A stretch of 64,000 bases of DNA, taken from positions 4,728,501-4,792,500 of the forward strand of contig CALZFC010000026.1 in assembly GCA_945643635.1 (NCBI GenBank). Direction: 5' to 3'. The notes below the pieces were generated by a model that saw only the letters and a list, made by a program, of their open reading frames with translations, had not been told where the DNA came from and made no database searches. The stretch is from Allodiplogaster sudhausi. Lineage: Eukaryota > Nematoda > Chromadorea > Rhabditida > Diplogasteridae. Shown here in pieces: positions 39,944 to 52,812 of this stretch (its first letter is position 1; each line of letters begins with the position of its first letter). Made by a program: the position numbers and the translations under genes.

Positions 39944-40622
39944 CTGCTTTCAAAAGATGCTATAAAACGATATTCTTGTGATGATTCCATGCATATGATT
40001 CTTTTTTTTTTAGAATAAAATGTTGTTATCATACATACATACGTATAGTGTTTAATTAATATTGAAAAATAGTACCCCTCCCTCTAGTAGAACGCCTCCC
40101 TTTAATAGTATCCCCTCCCTCGCAAGGGAATTAAAAATAATACCCGGGTACAAATAGAGAAAATACGGTATGCAAATTAGAAATTCAATTTGATACGTGC
40201 GAATCATGGCATCAATCTGACAAATCAAGAAATATTGATGGAATTGTGTACTTTAGAAGTATAATTTACTTCTTTTTCGCCTTTTTGATCACAAAATGTG
40301 CAAAATGAAAATTGTTTTCACATTTCGACAGTATAAAAGGGCGATTTCGAGGGCAAAACCCATCACTTCTACATCGTCTCTTCTCCTTTGCCGGCTGCCT
40401 TCATCTTCTCCTCTCCGCAATGGGAACTGCTTCGAAGAGCAATAAGAAGGTTTCTGCCACGAATCAAGATTTTAAAGGAGCGCCTTTTTTTATTTTGTCT
40501 AAATGTGGTCTGCTTTAATTACGCCAAAACTGTTATTGAGCGATTAATTTTCATTTGAAAAAAATTTAACTCTAATAAAATTGCAACACAATAAAGTCTA
40601 AAGAGTTTTGCAAATTCTATCG
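39944..40622. other. Spacer between a minus-strand partial gene and the kinase gene
   Basis: AT-rich DNA. A plus-strand frame starting at 40420 (MGTASKSNKK) looks like a possible alternative first exon for the kinase, but its only GT donor does not give a phase that joins the next exon. The missing 5' exon of the small minus-strand gene should also be here. Confidence 0.4.
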
Positions 40623-43600
40623 ATGAGCCTGGAAGATCAGACGTGGTTCCACGGCTTCCGGCCGCGAATTGAGGCCGAGTGCGTTACTAGTATAAAAAGG
40701 GATCTAGGGCGGAGGAAACAAAGAAATTGTTATCGAACAAAAGAGACCGATATACATATTTATGTATGAGATCACAAATTATGTTGATAAGTAAGTATCA
40801 CTGTGATCTACAAAAAAGTGAATACAACCGCTGAATCAACCGTTTGGGGCACAAAATAATGTGAAATCGGTGGTCGACTTCGCATTAATTTGTGCCCCAA
40901 ACAGTCGATTCGGCGGTTGTATTCCATTTAGAATACTGTATCTTTAAGTAGTCTTAATACATATATATGTAGCTGACTGAGAGATATCATAAGATGTGCG
41001 TTCATTTCCTTTTCTTCTTTGAGGCGCCTGATGAAGGACCCGGGCGACTATCTCGTCCGCGCCACAGGCGCAGGAAACGAAGCGAACACTGAGCTCGTCA
41101 GTGTCAATTCTACCCGTTCCATGTTCATTTTAACCCCCAAAAATCAATCCCCAACACATTTCACGCAAAAATATATACAAATTGAGAGGCTTTGTTTCTA
41201 ATGTTTTAAAGAATAATTTAGCATGTTTAAATGGATGTGATTGAAGTTGATTGAACAGCGATTTAAATAAAAGATTTCTCTTGCTTTATTAGGTGCTGAG
41301 CGTGACGAACGACGGCGGGCAGAAGCACCATTTGCATCTCAAGTCAGCGGCTTCGCCTAATAATATTCACGATTTATAGATAACTGTTTTTTTGCATAAT
41401 TTACCCGTTTCCCTTGAACCTTAATTCTAAATAGAGGATTGGTTGGTTTCAAAATGACTGATTGTTTATATCAGACAAAGCTCGATAGTTACAGGTTCGT
41501 CGAGAACAAATGGTGCATCTTCGGAGGCAAGAAGCGGAGCAGCAAGCATCGCTTCGACAGCATCGTGGATCTCGTCGAGTTCTACAAGGCACAATTTTTA
41601 TTTTCTAATAAAAAATAAATCAAATCATTTTGCTCGAGCCGCTGAATCCGTCCGTATTCCCTGGCTCGTGTGCGACACTTAAAAAGTGTGAGGAGGCTAA
41701 ACTCTCAATAATTGCAGACAACGCCGATTCACCGGAAGGCGGAAGGAGCCAAGAAGATGCAGCTGAGGAACCCGGTCACGAGGCCCAAGTCGGACATCAA
41801 ACACGAGAGCGTGCGTCCTCTTTGTGCATTCGTTCTAGGAGTACGCGCGGTGAAAAAATGCATATATTAGAGCATGATTCCCTCATTTAGATCTCCTAGG
41901 ACCCGAAGAAGGACCGCCTCGGTGCGGGCAATTTCTGCTGTGTCTTCAAAGGTTTTATTATCTCATATAATAATATAATTTAATATTTTACGCGCGCATA
42001 AAATTTCTAGTGTAATTTTATAAATTATTTAAAAACAAAAACGAAAAAGGTATTATTAGAAACAATAGTTTAAAAATGTATTATTAAGGACGTCTGACCA
42101 AGGAAAACGGCCAAGTCGTGCCGGTGGCGCTGAAGATTTCGCTGACCGCGGACTGCGGTGGCGGCGGAAAACCAACCGAGGCTGCCATCGAAGCTGCCAT
42201 GGTATCGCGCTGCTGACTCTTATCGATTGATAAATAGAAAATACATATATGGAATAGTAAACGAAATTTTAATATCACCAAATTTCCCGTCCCATTTCAG
42301 AAATCCCGCGAAGAAATGATGCAGGAGGCGAAGATCGTCGCTGCATACGTTCACCCAAACATCATCACTGTCAGTCTACATATACTACATATCTATTAAT
42401 TTGTATTGCGAATTTATTAATTTTATTATTATTTATTTATTTGGGTAATCGTGTAATATTTTATCATGAACTTTGATGGCAGGTCCACGGCGCCGCGTGC
42501 GATCGCGTGCCTCTGATGGTTGTCCTCGAGTTCTGCGCCGGCGGCGATCTCCTCTCTCATCTCGAGAAGCGAGGAACGAAGATCTCGATTGACGAGAAGA
42601 ATCTCTACTCCTTGCAGGTTCTTTTGTTTTAATTTCTGAATGATTTTGGACTTGAAAATGTCTTCTTTTTTATTTGTTCTGACCAGCAAATATTTGGCAG
42701 GCTGCGCGCGGGATGAAGTTCCTGCACAGGCAGCGCTGCGTGCACCGCGACCTCGCTGCTCGGAACTGCCTGATCTCGGACAAGGGCCTCATCAAGATTG
42801 CCGACTTTGGCCTCTCCAAAATGATCGAGGACATCAAGCAGGACAAGGCCGCCGCCGACCTCAACGCCCAGCTGCCCATCCGGTCTCTTTTACAGATCGA
42901 AGCTAAAGCTATATTTTTTATTCATTTAATCAATTATAGTCTTTTTTAAATTAATTAATAAGCGCTAGTTAATTTTGCCTGCAGCTGGATGGCGCCCGAG
43001 ACCATCAGCAAGTCTCCGCTCTACTCGAACGCGTCGGATGTCTGGGCCTTCGGCGTACTCCTCTATGAGGTTACTGGCAATTATACTATTTATTATTATT
43101 ATTATGTACTTAAGTTTATTTTCAAGATTAATTTATGTGGGATTTCTTCTTTGCAGGTCTTCACCAACGGCGATAAGCCGTACGCCGCCGAGGACGCCAA
43201 GAAGACTGCCAATCTCAACCGCAAGGGTCAGTTTTAATAATTTTTATTGTCTTGCAGATGAAATTGGCAATGAAAGGAATGTTTAACTAAGGTAAATGCC
43301 CACTCTTTTCAGGCAAGATGCCCGAGTTTCCGGCATCCGGTTCGGAAGAACTCAAGAAATTTGTGACTGGGAATATCTGGTACATATTTTCCTTCTATTA
43401 TTTCCTTTCCTTTTTTAATTTTTATTTTAAAATTTCAATTGTTTTCGTTTTAGGCTGCTGGACACCTCGAAACGGGCAGACATGGGACTTGTCTACAGCT
43501 TCTTGCGCGGCCGAGTAAGCTATTTTTTAACCAACTAATCAATTGCATATCTACCTAGAATGGGCAAAATTAAATCATAATAATAATATTAATAATGTTT

Positions 43601-43938
43601 TTCGTTTATATGAATTTCTCTAATTTCAGCTCCAGAGCTGCCCGCCGCCCAAGACGGATGTCCTCGTGCTGAACGAGATCCCGGGAGTCACGGCGGAAGT
43701 CTTCAAGATGGTTAGGATGTCTTTCTTTCTTTCTGTCTGAAATTTAAAAAAAATGATGTCCTTTAAATGGTTTATTTTTAACACTTTTAATTGATCTTTT
43801 TTTTTGCATTTTTTTAAATTAAATAATTTCCAGGACGAGTCTCAGGAGGCTGAGGAGCCGAGCGGCCAGACGTCGGCTTCCGAGGACGGCAAGTCGAATG
43901 AGCGCGGTGGCAAGAAGGGCCAGGACATGTTCGAATAA
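40623..43938 (+). CDS. SH2 domain, Fer-like non-receptor tyrosine kinase
   Basis: Sixteen exons: 40623-40678, 41024-41096, 41293-41342, 41495-41588, 41718-41810, 41900-41951, 42089-42201, 42301-42369, 42483-42617, 42701-42882, 42985-43069, 43157-43226, 43313-43379, 43454-43514, 43630-43710, 43834-43938. All phases agree, 461 residues. The SH2 domain spans about 5-95 (WFHG, phosphotyrosine-binding Arg in [20 protein letters not shown]). The kinase spans about 128-405: glycine loop [12 protein letters not shown], beta-3 Lys in VALKI, alpha-C Glu in [17 protein letters not shown] and RWMAPE. It should therefore be catalytically complete. SH2-plus-kinase proteins without the F-BAR part form a large family in nematodes, several germline-expressed. 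The activation loop (DFG to APE) contains no Tyr. The C-terminal 35 residues are acidic and polar. The start was chosen as the first in-frame Met before WFHG. Exon 4 ends at a GC donor. AATAAA at 43934-43939 overlaps the stop, with another at 43951. Confidence 0.93.
40820..40924. repeat. Palindromic element (46-bp inverted repeat)
   Basis: Arms 40820-40865 and 40879-40924 are inverted copies with about five mismatches and a 13-nt loop (40866-40878). The outer ends read GAATACAACCGCTGAATCAA and its inverse. It sits inside the first intron of the kinase gene. The layout suits a foldback or MITE-type remnant; no target-site duplication is obvious. Confidence 0.85.
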
Positions 43939-45607
43939 AGAAACACAGAAAATAAAGAAATATAACAGAGGCTTGCCTATGAACACAGAGAACGCAAATA
44001 GCATAAAAAAAAAGTTGTACAAGATTATAAGAAATCGAGTCATTACTTACGATACATTAAAATCGTGCTGATTATGAACAAAAAAGGAAGGGAAGTACAT
44101 CAAGGTAAAATGACGTGGTCGGGGGATGATAGAAGTGAGAATTTTGTCCAGCTGTGTCGGAATTTTCTTTTAATTATCGATTTGTTCTAATACTTTGTCT
44201 TTCCATTGCTAATTAGATGATTCTATAATTTCATTCTTTGTCTAATTACCATGCTGAATGAAAATAGATATTATAAATTTATTATCTTACATAACTAGAG
44301 CAGAAATCTATGATCGCAGTCCTTTGAAATGTGGCACATTAAAATTTGTTTTTGAATGTGTATTCTTAATAAGCGAATAAAAAAAAAAAGATACTTCCTT
44401 CGACGATTGACTGATCACTCTTTTCATTGGAGTCTTTGTTAGTCAAAGTAAATTTTTGTTTTTATTTTTCCAGGTTTATAGTTCGGTATTATAAGCTTTT
44501 TGTAAGATTCTCTGCGTATAAATGTTGAATTTTGTTTTTTTTTAAGGTAGCGGTTATATATATCTATTAGTCATGGTTTAGAATTAACCTGAAAAAAGTA
44601 AAATTGATTTTAATGAAGATAAGGAATGCACTTTTGTTGTGTTTATACAGTGACTGCACACAATTAAATATGCGGGAATTCTTTAAAACAAACCAAATTC
44701 CAGAATTCCAAAGTGAAACATGTTTATATCATGTCCGAGGATAATTCAGTCATCTATTTGTAACTGGAGAATGTGCGTTGTTTTCACTTTGTTCAAGAAT
44801 TGAGAGGCAACTTGTTTTTCAGGTTTTAAATGTCCGCTCTTCCCACACATGTTTCCCCTGAGGATATGAGGTACTAATTATAGCTAACGAAGTTGATGCA
44901 AAAAATTGCTTTTCTAACAATATCTGCAAGTCAGACTGGTTTTTTTTATTAGAACAGCCGTTTTAGTTAGAATATAAAGTTTTAAAGTTTTATCAGGTTT
45001 AATCAAGGCATTAATGAATAGTCGAAGTATCCAAGACGGGAGGAATTTCGAAGATTCTTCGTCTGCCGGAATCTTACGAAGTGGCCGCTGACATTGTGTT
45101 TCTTATCCTGGCGAGCCCATAGTTGCTCCAGAAGCAGCATCGATTATAAACGAGAAAGATGGTAACATATTAGGAGGTAAACTTAAGAGAAAATGTGAAA
45201 TTGTGAGCGCATCTTGAGGTTTCAAATATTAATTTTTTCGTCTTCTGGTCTACGTTTGAGTGCACATTCTTCATATGAAAGATCAAATTTAATTTTCTTC
45301 GATTATGAAAGAAGTGGAAATATGAAAAATATTTGACATGTTTGTTATCGTTTTACATGATTGCTAGTGGGATTTTGTTAGGCAGCAAATGAAATGGAAT
45401 TTTTTTTCTTGTGAAAAATTGAGCATAAAATTAATACCAATGCACTACTGATAGGTGAGAAAAACATGTAAAAATCGTGCTCTAAGAAAATGTTGTTGTC
45501 TTTGCTCCAAGGCGTAATGTTCTCATTATCAGAAAGCATGGAATGCGTGCTCCTTCTTCGATTAGCTTGTTATGGCAGAGACTCTCTCTCTCCCTCTCTC
45601 TCTCTCT

Positions 45608-45645
<38 letters not shown>

Positions 45646-45900
45646 CCTCTCTCCCTTTCTCTCTCTCTCCTTCTATCTCTCTCTTTCTCTCTCTCTCTGC
45701 CCTCGGCAAGGAACGTCTGCGAGAGAGGAAGGAGATGGCGGCGCGTTCAAAGGAGAGGGTGGGCGGGGCGGGCGGAGGGAGAAGAGCAGCAAGTTGCGGC
45801 CGACTCACACTGCGCTGTGTCGACTGGTGCGGGCCCGCGTCCCTCCTCTAATGTGCCTGTCACCCTCTCTTTCTTGTAGTCACTCCATTCCCTCTCTCTC

Positions 45901-45939
<39 letters not shown>

Positions 45940-46162
45940 CAAACACCTGTGCTCTCAGTGCTCTTTGGTCATTCATTCCATTCTCCCTTTCCAGTCCATC
46001 TAGCCACAAGGCCTTCTATGTCATCGACCTTATGAGTATTAGCGGCCTTTGCCTAGCTTTCACCTGCCCGGTCCCTTCACTCCCGTGTTTTCTCTCCTTG
46101 AGGTGCGAGAAGGAGGCGCTTCATCGTTTCTCTCGTCCGGGGGCTTCTCCCTCTCCTCCTCG
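43939..46162. other. Intergenic region
   Basis: About 2.2 kb. The first 1.5 kb is AT-rich with no coding signal. At 45583-45698 a (CT)n array marks the return of the GA/CT-rich landscape, and another CT array at about 45895-45935 lies upstream of the PAN-domain gene. Confidence 0.6.
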
Positions 46163-46404
46163 ATGGCGAGTCCTGCTGCTTCTGCCTCCGCATCCATTCT
46201 CTTCGTCTTCGCTTTCCTCGTCGCTTCTGCCTCAACACTCTGTCAGCCGGAATCTCATGATGGTTCACGTGCAAATCTATCTCACTCTCTCTCTCTCTCT
46301 CTCCCTCTCTCTCTCTCTCTCCCCGTCTCTCCCTCTATCTTCTGCCCTTTTCTGATCAGTTATTGCATTATTCATCGAATTGACCTCCCCTCTTTTTCTC
46401 TTTC

Positions 46405-46451
<47 letters not shown>

Positions 46452-46977
46452 AACTTCGCAAACACACGATAACAAGGGAACCGGAAATGCTTAGATTGTT
46501 GCTCAAAAGAGAAATGTGCTATATTTAGCCAGTGATCGGCATTTAACGTAAGCAAAACTAATTGTTCGCCCAAACGTGCACCTAATCACAAATGATAACT
46601 AAAGAGAGAGAGAGAGAAGTGAAGAAATACTACGAGGTCAAAAACTATTAGCTGAAGAAGCAAAAATGCACGGAATGTTAACATCAAAGCTAGCTGAATG
46701 GTTCACACACGAACTATAATCAATTGTTATCTTGCGAATGACATTCTGACGATTCGCTGCCTTTAGAGATAAGAGGTGATGGGGGGCAATAAGTGAGCTG
46801 ATGCCTTTCAGCCTCGAAATGCTTCTACCTTCCTGACATCCACATCGTGGGGGAACCTACGACGAGTTCGAAGCGCAGGACATCCGCCAGTGCTGCATTC
46901 GCTGTGCCAACCACGCGTGCTGCATGGCATACACCTTTGATAAGGTTCCCTTCCTTTCTCTTTCTCTGATTCTCTCC

Positions 46978-47018
<41 letters not shown>

Positions 47019-48776
47019 CAGCTGAAGCAGCGCTGCTACATGAAGTCGTCGATCTCGCACTCTGAGGAACGTGCCTCGATGACTTCAGGCATCAAGGCGA
47101 ACATGCTGAATGGTTAGCCTCTTCTCACTTGAACTGCCTCCTTGGTTTCTCTGACGTCACTTTCTACTCGGTGTCAGGCGAGTTCTTGGAAGGGCACGCG
47201 TACTGTCTGGCTGTCACTCTCGAGAGAGCCATTTAATAGAGAAGCTGTCTTGTCCAAACTCTCCTTTGTGGCGCGCGGAAGAAGGCATCAAAATAGAGCT
47301 GCACTCTTTTTTTCAGTCTCTTTCGAGTGCGCAGATGCCTGCTGTGGGTGGAAGTGAGTGGGAGAGGAAGAATGAAGGGGAAGAGAGAGAGGGAGAGCTT
47401 GACAAGAATGGAGCAGCTGGCAGCGTCATGCCAAGAAGGGCCCGAGTGAGCTGCCTAAACTCCCCTCTCTCTAGTCTCCTGTCGCGCTCTCTCCAGACCC
47501 AGAAGAGAGAGAGAGGCTCCCGCTTCTTTGCCTTCTTTGCCCTGTCACAAAAAGAAAAGCGCTTTAGGGAAGCAAAACAAGGCGAGATGCGAGTGATGTC
47601 AGAAGCACCTTGTGATCTAAGAATAAAATGCCAGAAAGAAAGGACAGATATCTTACGATAAATGGGAAATGAACAGAGGGGAGACACTGATGTATACTTG
47701 CTGTTGCAGGCTCTGGCTCTCGCCTTCAAAACGTCCAAATCGAAGGTGGCCAATCGAGCATTCCTCTCAAGAATGCTCACGAATGCCAACAGTACTGCAA
47801 CGGTCAGTGGACAACGTACACATCTTACAATTTGCGTTCCCGCTTCTTAATTAAATACATCTTATTCGCTAACAATTTTCAAAGATCTTCAAGTGTTCTT
47901 TCCGAGTGAGCGAGTAGAGTGATCTATGAGTATTGTCGTGTCTTCCCCTTGCTTGAGAGAGACCTAGGATAGGGCCACTTCCGGTGCGCGCACTCCTCTT
48001 CTACTGTCTACGCAGACTGTTCCCTCCTAATCGGAGATGAAGTCAAAAGCGACTTGGATCATTGCTCTAGAACTCTTTAGCTTTTCTCTCACTCTCGCTC
48101 CCTCTCTTCTTCTAATTCACTTCGCTCTGACAATGAATTCTCTATCAACGATGCCTTGATCCCTTCATTTCCTTTACCTTGCCTTCTATTAACACACCTT
48201 CATTTTACTTCCTTACTATGAATTAAAGAAGAAAAGGAAGACAAAAGAGAGAGGAAGAGAGAGGGGAGAGTACCCCGTTCCACGGCCAATTAGCGGAGAA
48301 CGGCCGGTCGATGATGAGGAGAATTAGTCCATTTCGCATATTTTCTCTTCTACTCATTATCATCTTAGGTGTCTCTCTCTCTCTCCCTCTCTTTCTCTCT
48401 CTATCTCTCCCTCTCTCGATCTTTGGCGTTTGTGTCTTCCTTTTCTACTCCCCGTTCATGATGGGAGTCTAAAAAAAGATCTCGCTGCTTGCACTAATGA
48501 CAACATTCTTCGGACAAATTCCTGCCTAAGTGACTGGGGGAGGCCATTCATGAAGGTCTGGGCAAGGCAACAGTCATGTTTCCACCAAAAAGTGGCCAGA
48601 ATGTTTCAGAGAGAAAGGAATGCTCAATGATTGCAGCGTACGGAATCTTCTCGTGGCTGCCTCCGAGGCTTGGCGAGGAAGACGGGCAGTGCAGCTGCAC
48701 GAACCGCATCAGCGCCATCCGCTACCAGTACGGCGCGCAGTCCGCCATCTTCCCCGTCTCCACCGACTTTGCTTGA
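46163..48776 (+). CDS. Secreted protein with two PAN/apple domains, one frame break
   Basis: Five exons: 46163-46262, 46812-46944, 47022-47112, 47710-47802, 48637-48776. Exon 1 encodes a signal peptide (ILFVFAFLVASASTL core after a short N-terminus). PAN 1 begins ASKCFYLPDIHIVGE and continues YDEFEAQDIRQCCIRCANHA, CCMAYTFDK and RCYMKSSI. PAN 2 contains LQNVQIEGG, AHECQQYCN, FSW and GQCSC. Cysteine spacing suits apple-type disulfide folds that bind proteins or glycans outside the cell. With the frame mended the protein would be about 185 residues. Exon phases agree except inside exon 2, where the frame shifts by one base around 46848-46858 (run of five G). This may be a sequencing error in the G run, or a disabled gene. 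Introns hold large CT arrays. Confidence 0.7.
46976..47015 (+). repeat. (CT)n tract serving as polypyrimidine tract
   Basis: A nearly pure CT array runs up to tctgttcag, the acceptor of the exon starting at 47022. Other large CT arrays in the introns and flanks of this gene are at about 46281-46330 and 46400-46446. Confidence 0.85.
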
Positions 48777-49945
48777 TCCTCTCTATCATACGTCATTCAA
48801 ATCATTCCAGCATTACAACCTCCTTGAAGGGGGTGCAGCATGTGAGTGCATTCTTTGCTTAGTGCTTACTTCAGAAGTTGTCTTTGTCCTAGGAGAGTCG
48901 TGATGTCTTGCCAAATGTTGTTGAACATGGACGAGGAGAGCTTCTCTTACATTTTCTTTACTTCAATGATCCTCTCGTCTCTTTTTCTCTCTATCCCTTT
49001 CCCTTTTGCACTAAACTTTTTCTCTTCTGTAACCAAAGCTCATTTTTTCTCTGCCGCGTTGAATGCACATCAGAGTCAAGACTTCTTTCTTCCTGTTCAT
49101 GGCTTGCCTTACCATTAGCTCGCCCCTCAAGGGCTCTTCATCTTCACTGTCAATACTCCTGATCTCCCATCCGAGCTTGTCCCGCTGATCTTCTCTCTTT
49201 CTCACTCAATTCTTTATTTTCCTCAACATCATCAGCTTCCCGGACATTGGTTTTAAGTGTGAATAACTTCATGTTAGAATTGCTAATGAATATTTATCTG
49301 TCCTGTTGATATAAGAAGTGAATGCCTAAGATAGACGTGTAAACGGCGTTCTACTTGTTGCCAGTCCTCTTTACTACGTACCCATTTGAACTCCGCTTCA
49401 GATAAGTTGGTTTACAAACGGTGAAATAACAATACAACGTCATAATAACTCATTAATAGTATTCAGCTTGTTGCCATACAACTGACATAAAGGCTTCAAA
49501 ATGATACAGCAATTTGGTTAAATCAGGAAAAGAAAAGGGTATATGTTTAAAGGAAAGAACGGACAGGATCCGTCAAAGAGATTCTTGAGGAGCAAAACAT
49601 CAAAGGAGAGCAAAAGAGCCCCGCCGGGATGCAAACTGATCCAGCACCAGAATCCAAGACCATTCTCGAATAACCGAGCACAGAGAACAGCGGAGGCGGA
49701 TGCACTTTTCACGGGCTCATGAAGAGGATTTCCTAGATCTCAACAACCGACACGTTCAGAGATCAGAATACCCATTTAACTGCATCTGCACTGAGGCGCA
49801 ACAGAGCAACAAGTAAACATGTCATTACCTAGAGCATGCACATTTATGCATTCTCAGAACATTAGTACCTCAGAATCATGATTTTCTCAAGCCATATGTC
49901 CATAATTTAAAGCCAACAACCGATCAAACTGTTAACTGTCAGATT
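48777..49945. other. Spacer between PAN gene and TMEM145-like gene
   Basis: Mostly CT-rich then AT-rich DNA. A segment at about 49550-49680 has coding-like codon use in one plus-strand frame (ERTGSVKEILEEQNIKGEQK and onward to TAA), but I found no exons to join it to. It could be an unassigned exon or relic. Confidence 0.4.
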
Positions 49946-52812
49946 TTAATATGTCATTTCGTCATCATCGACTGGAAGTGGAGGATCCTTTGGCATTGCA
50001 GAAAATGCGCCGTTCGTGGAGACCGTGCTTACTGGTGCGGTCAGCTAAAAAGAAAGCCCATCATTTTAATAGAATACTACTTTGGTTTAATAGAATTCGT
50101 ATATATAGCACACACTTACTTCATAGGCAGACTGCGGGAAGTTTGCGGGGCCGACTCCATCTCCAACTTGAGTGGTACGCACGTGAAATGGGAAGTTTTT
50201 ATTCGAAGATGACGGCCACATCAACACCTTAATTATATCTTAAGTATTCTTTTTGGGCTGTATTTCCTCCAAAGCTTCGTCATAAACTCTTCTACGTATT
50301 GTGGTTGAAAGTTGGCAAATAATGTGCTCTTCAAGAGAGTCAATAACTTGAGTAGCAGTCTCAAGTGTTCTTTATATACCTACATACACATGTATGCACA
50401 TGCATTCATTAATGTAGAGGATTACTTACCGTAAACACAACGAATCCATAGAGGACAACGCCATTGTCGACAGCGTTAACAACCTCTTCACGCACCCAAT
50501 TATCCAGAAGGTAGTTCGCAAGGCAGAGAGTTATTGGGCCCATCCAGAACCTGATCGGTAAAATGGAATACTTATTGTTAAGGGGAAGCAACGCTTCTTG
50601 GTATGACTAACCAGAATGTCATAAAGAATCCCAAAATGATGTAAAAGTCACGTTTCTTGGGATACTTTTTGACAGTGTAGTAGGTGGATATGCAGTAGGA
50701 GAGCCATGTGGTAAGCCGAAGGAGAGCCAAGCCATAGCCAGCTGCGGACTCGGACACGTATGTGATCCGAGCCGGATCAAACACCTGTTTCATGGGTTCT
50801 TCACTATCATCTAGTGCCATTACAACATCTTAACGTAGTACTGCTCTGTTAAGTTTCCACAATTTAGAATGCCCTATCTGAAAGATCCGGCCTTCCAACT
50901 AAGATCTCAACAGAAGGCACCTTGATCTGCCAGACATACATGCAGAGATAGAGGACGCAATAGAGGACAATGAGTAGGATGAGACTCCAAGTGCCGCGAC
51001 TAGACAGACGGCCTCTTGTGATGGTATAGCCTTTGGCGATGAGCAAGAGAAGCAGAATGAATGACGTCGTCGAGGCAGCGCTGAAATGGCCAGATGACAT
51101 CAACCATGCAATTATAGCTGGGATGAGAGGGAGGAGATAAGGAAAGAAGCTACCGTAGGATGTGTCCAAAGAGTTTAAGTGCCGGATAGCCGACGCCGTC
51201 CTGCGCATACTTGGCGTAGGCCCAGCAGCGGAGGACGAGAGAAGAGCACTCGATGATGACTGACTGGACGAAGAGACGGAACGTCTGGTGCAGCATGTGT
51301 CTACTCTTCAGCGAATCTGAACCAGCCCTCAATTTGCACTTCAAACCAGAAGCCAGAGCAAGCGACTGCACAAGAAAAGAAGATATCACAACGAATTCAC
51401 ATGCACTACCATTACATGGTGCATATCGAAAGTAGTGAAACAGTTGAAAGATGCAATAAGCGAACAAGCAATGGAAACGGAGACGAAGAGCATCACGCCT
51501 TCGAGGATCAGAAAAGCCAAGTCGACAGGAAGAATATCTGGAAGGAATGGCTTGGTATTCTGATATTTTCTTGAAACTAACAAAATTCGTCGGCCGAGAA
51601 CTGATAGAACCAGAGGTTGTCGGGAGGCCCGTTTGTCATTGAAATGTCATATTCGATATAGACTGGATTCGACCCGTTCGCACAGTTCGCAACGGCCAAG
51701 AACCACCAGCGGGCTCTTCTTGAACTATATAACAAAAAATTTCTCTAAATGCTACAGTTTTTTCTAATATTTACAAAAGCACAGTTAGTTGAATGCCGCA
51801 GCCTTGATAAAAAGGAGCACAGGAAATAGTTGTGACATGAAGTCCCGACTGACATGAAGCGGCGGTTTCCCCTGCATGTTATCCATTCATCTCCTTCGAA
51901 TTCCGGTGCATAATCGTCAATCTTGCACGACGTGGTCATGTCGAGAGCCTCCTCATACGGAGAGAGAACGATCTGTTGCTTGTTCTTCGGATCCAGAAGG
52001 CCGATCCTTTCCTCGCACGTCTACAGAACCAAGAGTAATCACAGCGCCATTCATCTCAATTTCCCATTTCTTCTTTTTTTTCTCGTGCCCACTCTGACTA
52101 TGAATTGTTGGCCGCTCACTTTCCACACCATTTTGATATAATACTTGTTACTCTAACGAAAACACAAATCCTGACTAGCCATTCCCAGAGCACATTTTCT
52201 AAATCAACATCTCGCCTACCGCTCGCTGACGTCAAAGAGGCAGCTGAAATAAAAATAACTTTAAAAGAATAATTTAACCTTCATTTGCCGATAAGCAGCC
52301 GGCCATTGCATGGGCTCATCGTAGTACATTAATAGACTCTGCGAGCCCATCTCTTGAAGCATTGACTGAAATATCATCCCCTCCATTAAAACGCAAAACT
52401 GTGGGTAAAACGCTGAATCACCTAATGTACATACATATCTCAAACACTCGCTGTCGTAAGTTTTCATATGTACAATTAGCTCTTTACGGCGGGAATGCTA
52501 TTATTTTCAGTATGATTTAAAATCAGGAAGCAACAAAGGCTTTTTTCGTCTTCTAGAAAATATGGCAACAAATTACCAATGGATATCGGAGCTCAAAGAA
52601 CAGATTTCCTAGCTCTGAGATAAAGCAGAACCGTTCCAAGTACATAAAGTCCTGAAAATACAAAGGTAAATATTAATTCGATAAGATTAGGAGGGCATTG
52701 TTGATAATCCGTGATAACTGGCATTTGATGTGACGAGTCGGCCAACGGATCGCTTAGCCGAGGTGTCAGCTATCAAAAGAAGAGTGGGAATTAGAAGGAA
52801 CATGCTGGTCAT
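49946..52812 (-). CDS. TMEM145/GPR180-family seven-pass membrane protein
   Basis: Twelve exons, high to low: 52812-52735, 52651-52577, 52365-52279, 52020 to about 51850, 51724-51582, 51537-51416, 51365-51154, 51080-50921, 50784-50612, 50550-50430, 50227-50120, 50044-49946; about 516 residues. It has a signal peptide (MTSMFLLIPTLLLIA), then the family's lumenal domain (RFCFISELGNLFFELRYP, YYDEPMQWPAAYR, ITCRGNRRF, ARWWFLAVANC, FSADEF). Seven hydrophobic segments follow, with IAKGYTITRGRLSSRG and YVSESAAGYGLALL, and a C-terminal SNKNFPFHVRTTQVG. These match TMEM145 and GPR180 (GpcrRhopsn4 domain), likely a secretory-pathway or surface protein. All phases agree except between the exons ending near 51850 and starting at 51724, where I could not find a donor of the needed phase. 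Confidence 0.85.

Noticed and set aside
40420..40449. Upstream first exon MGTASKSNKK for the kinase, possibly a myristoylation signal
   Set aside because: Its only GT donor does not give a phase that joins the SH2 exon, and the residue at position 6 is Lys rather than Ser/Thr.
52210..52246. Extra exon CLFDVSER in the TMEM145-like gene
   Set aside because: Joining 52365-52279 straight to 52020 keeps phase and matches the family better; the candidate would need an unlikely donor.
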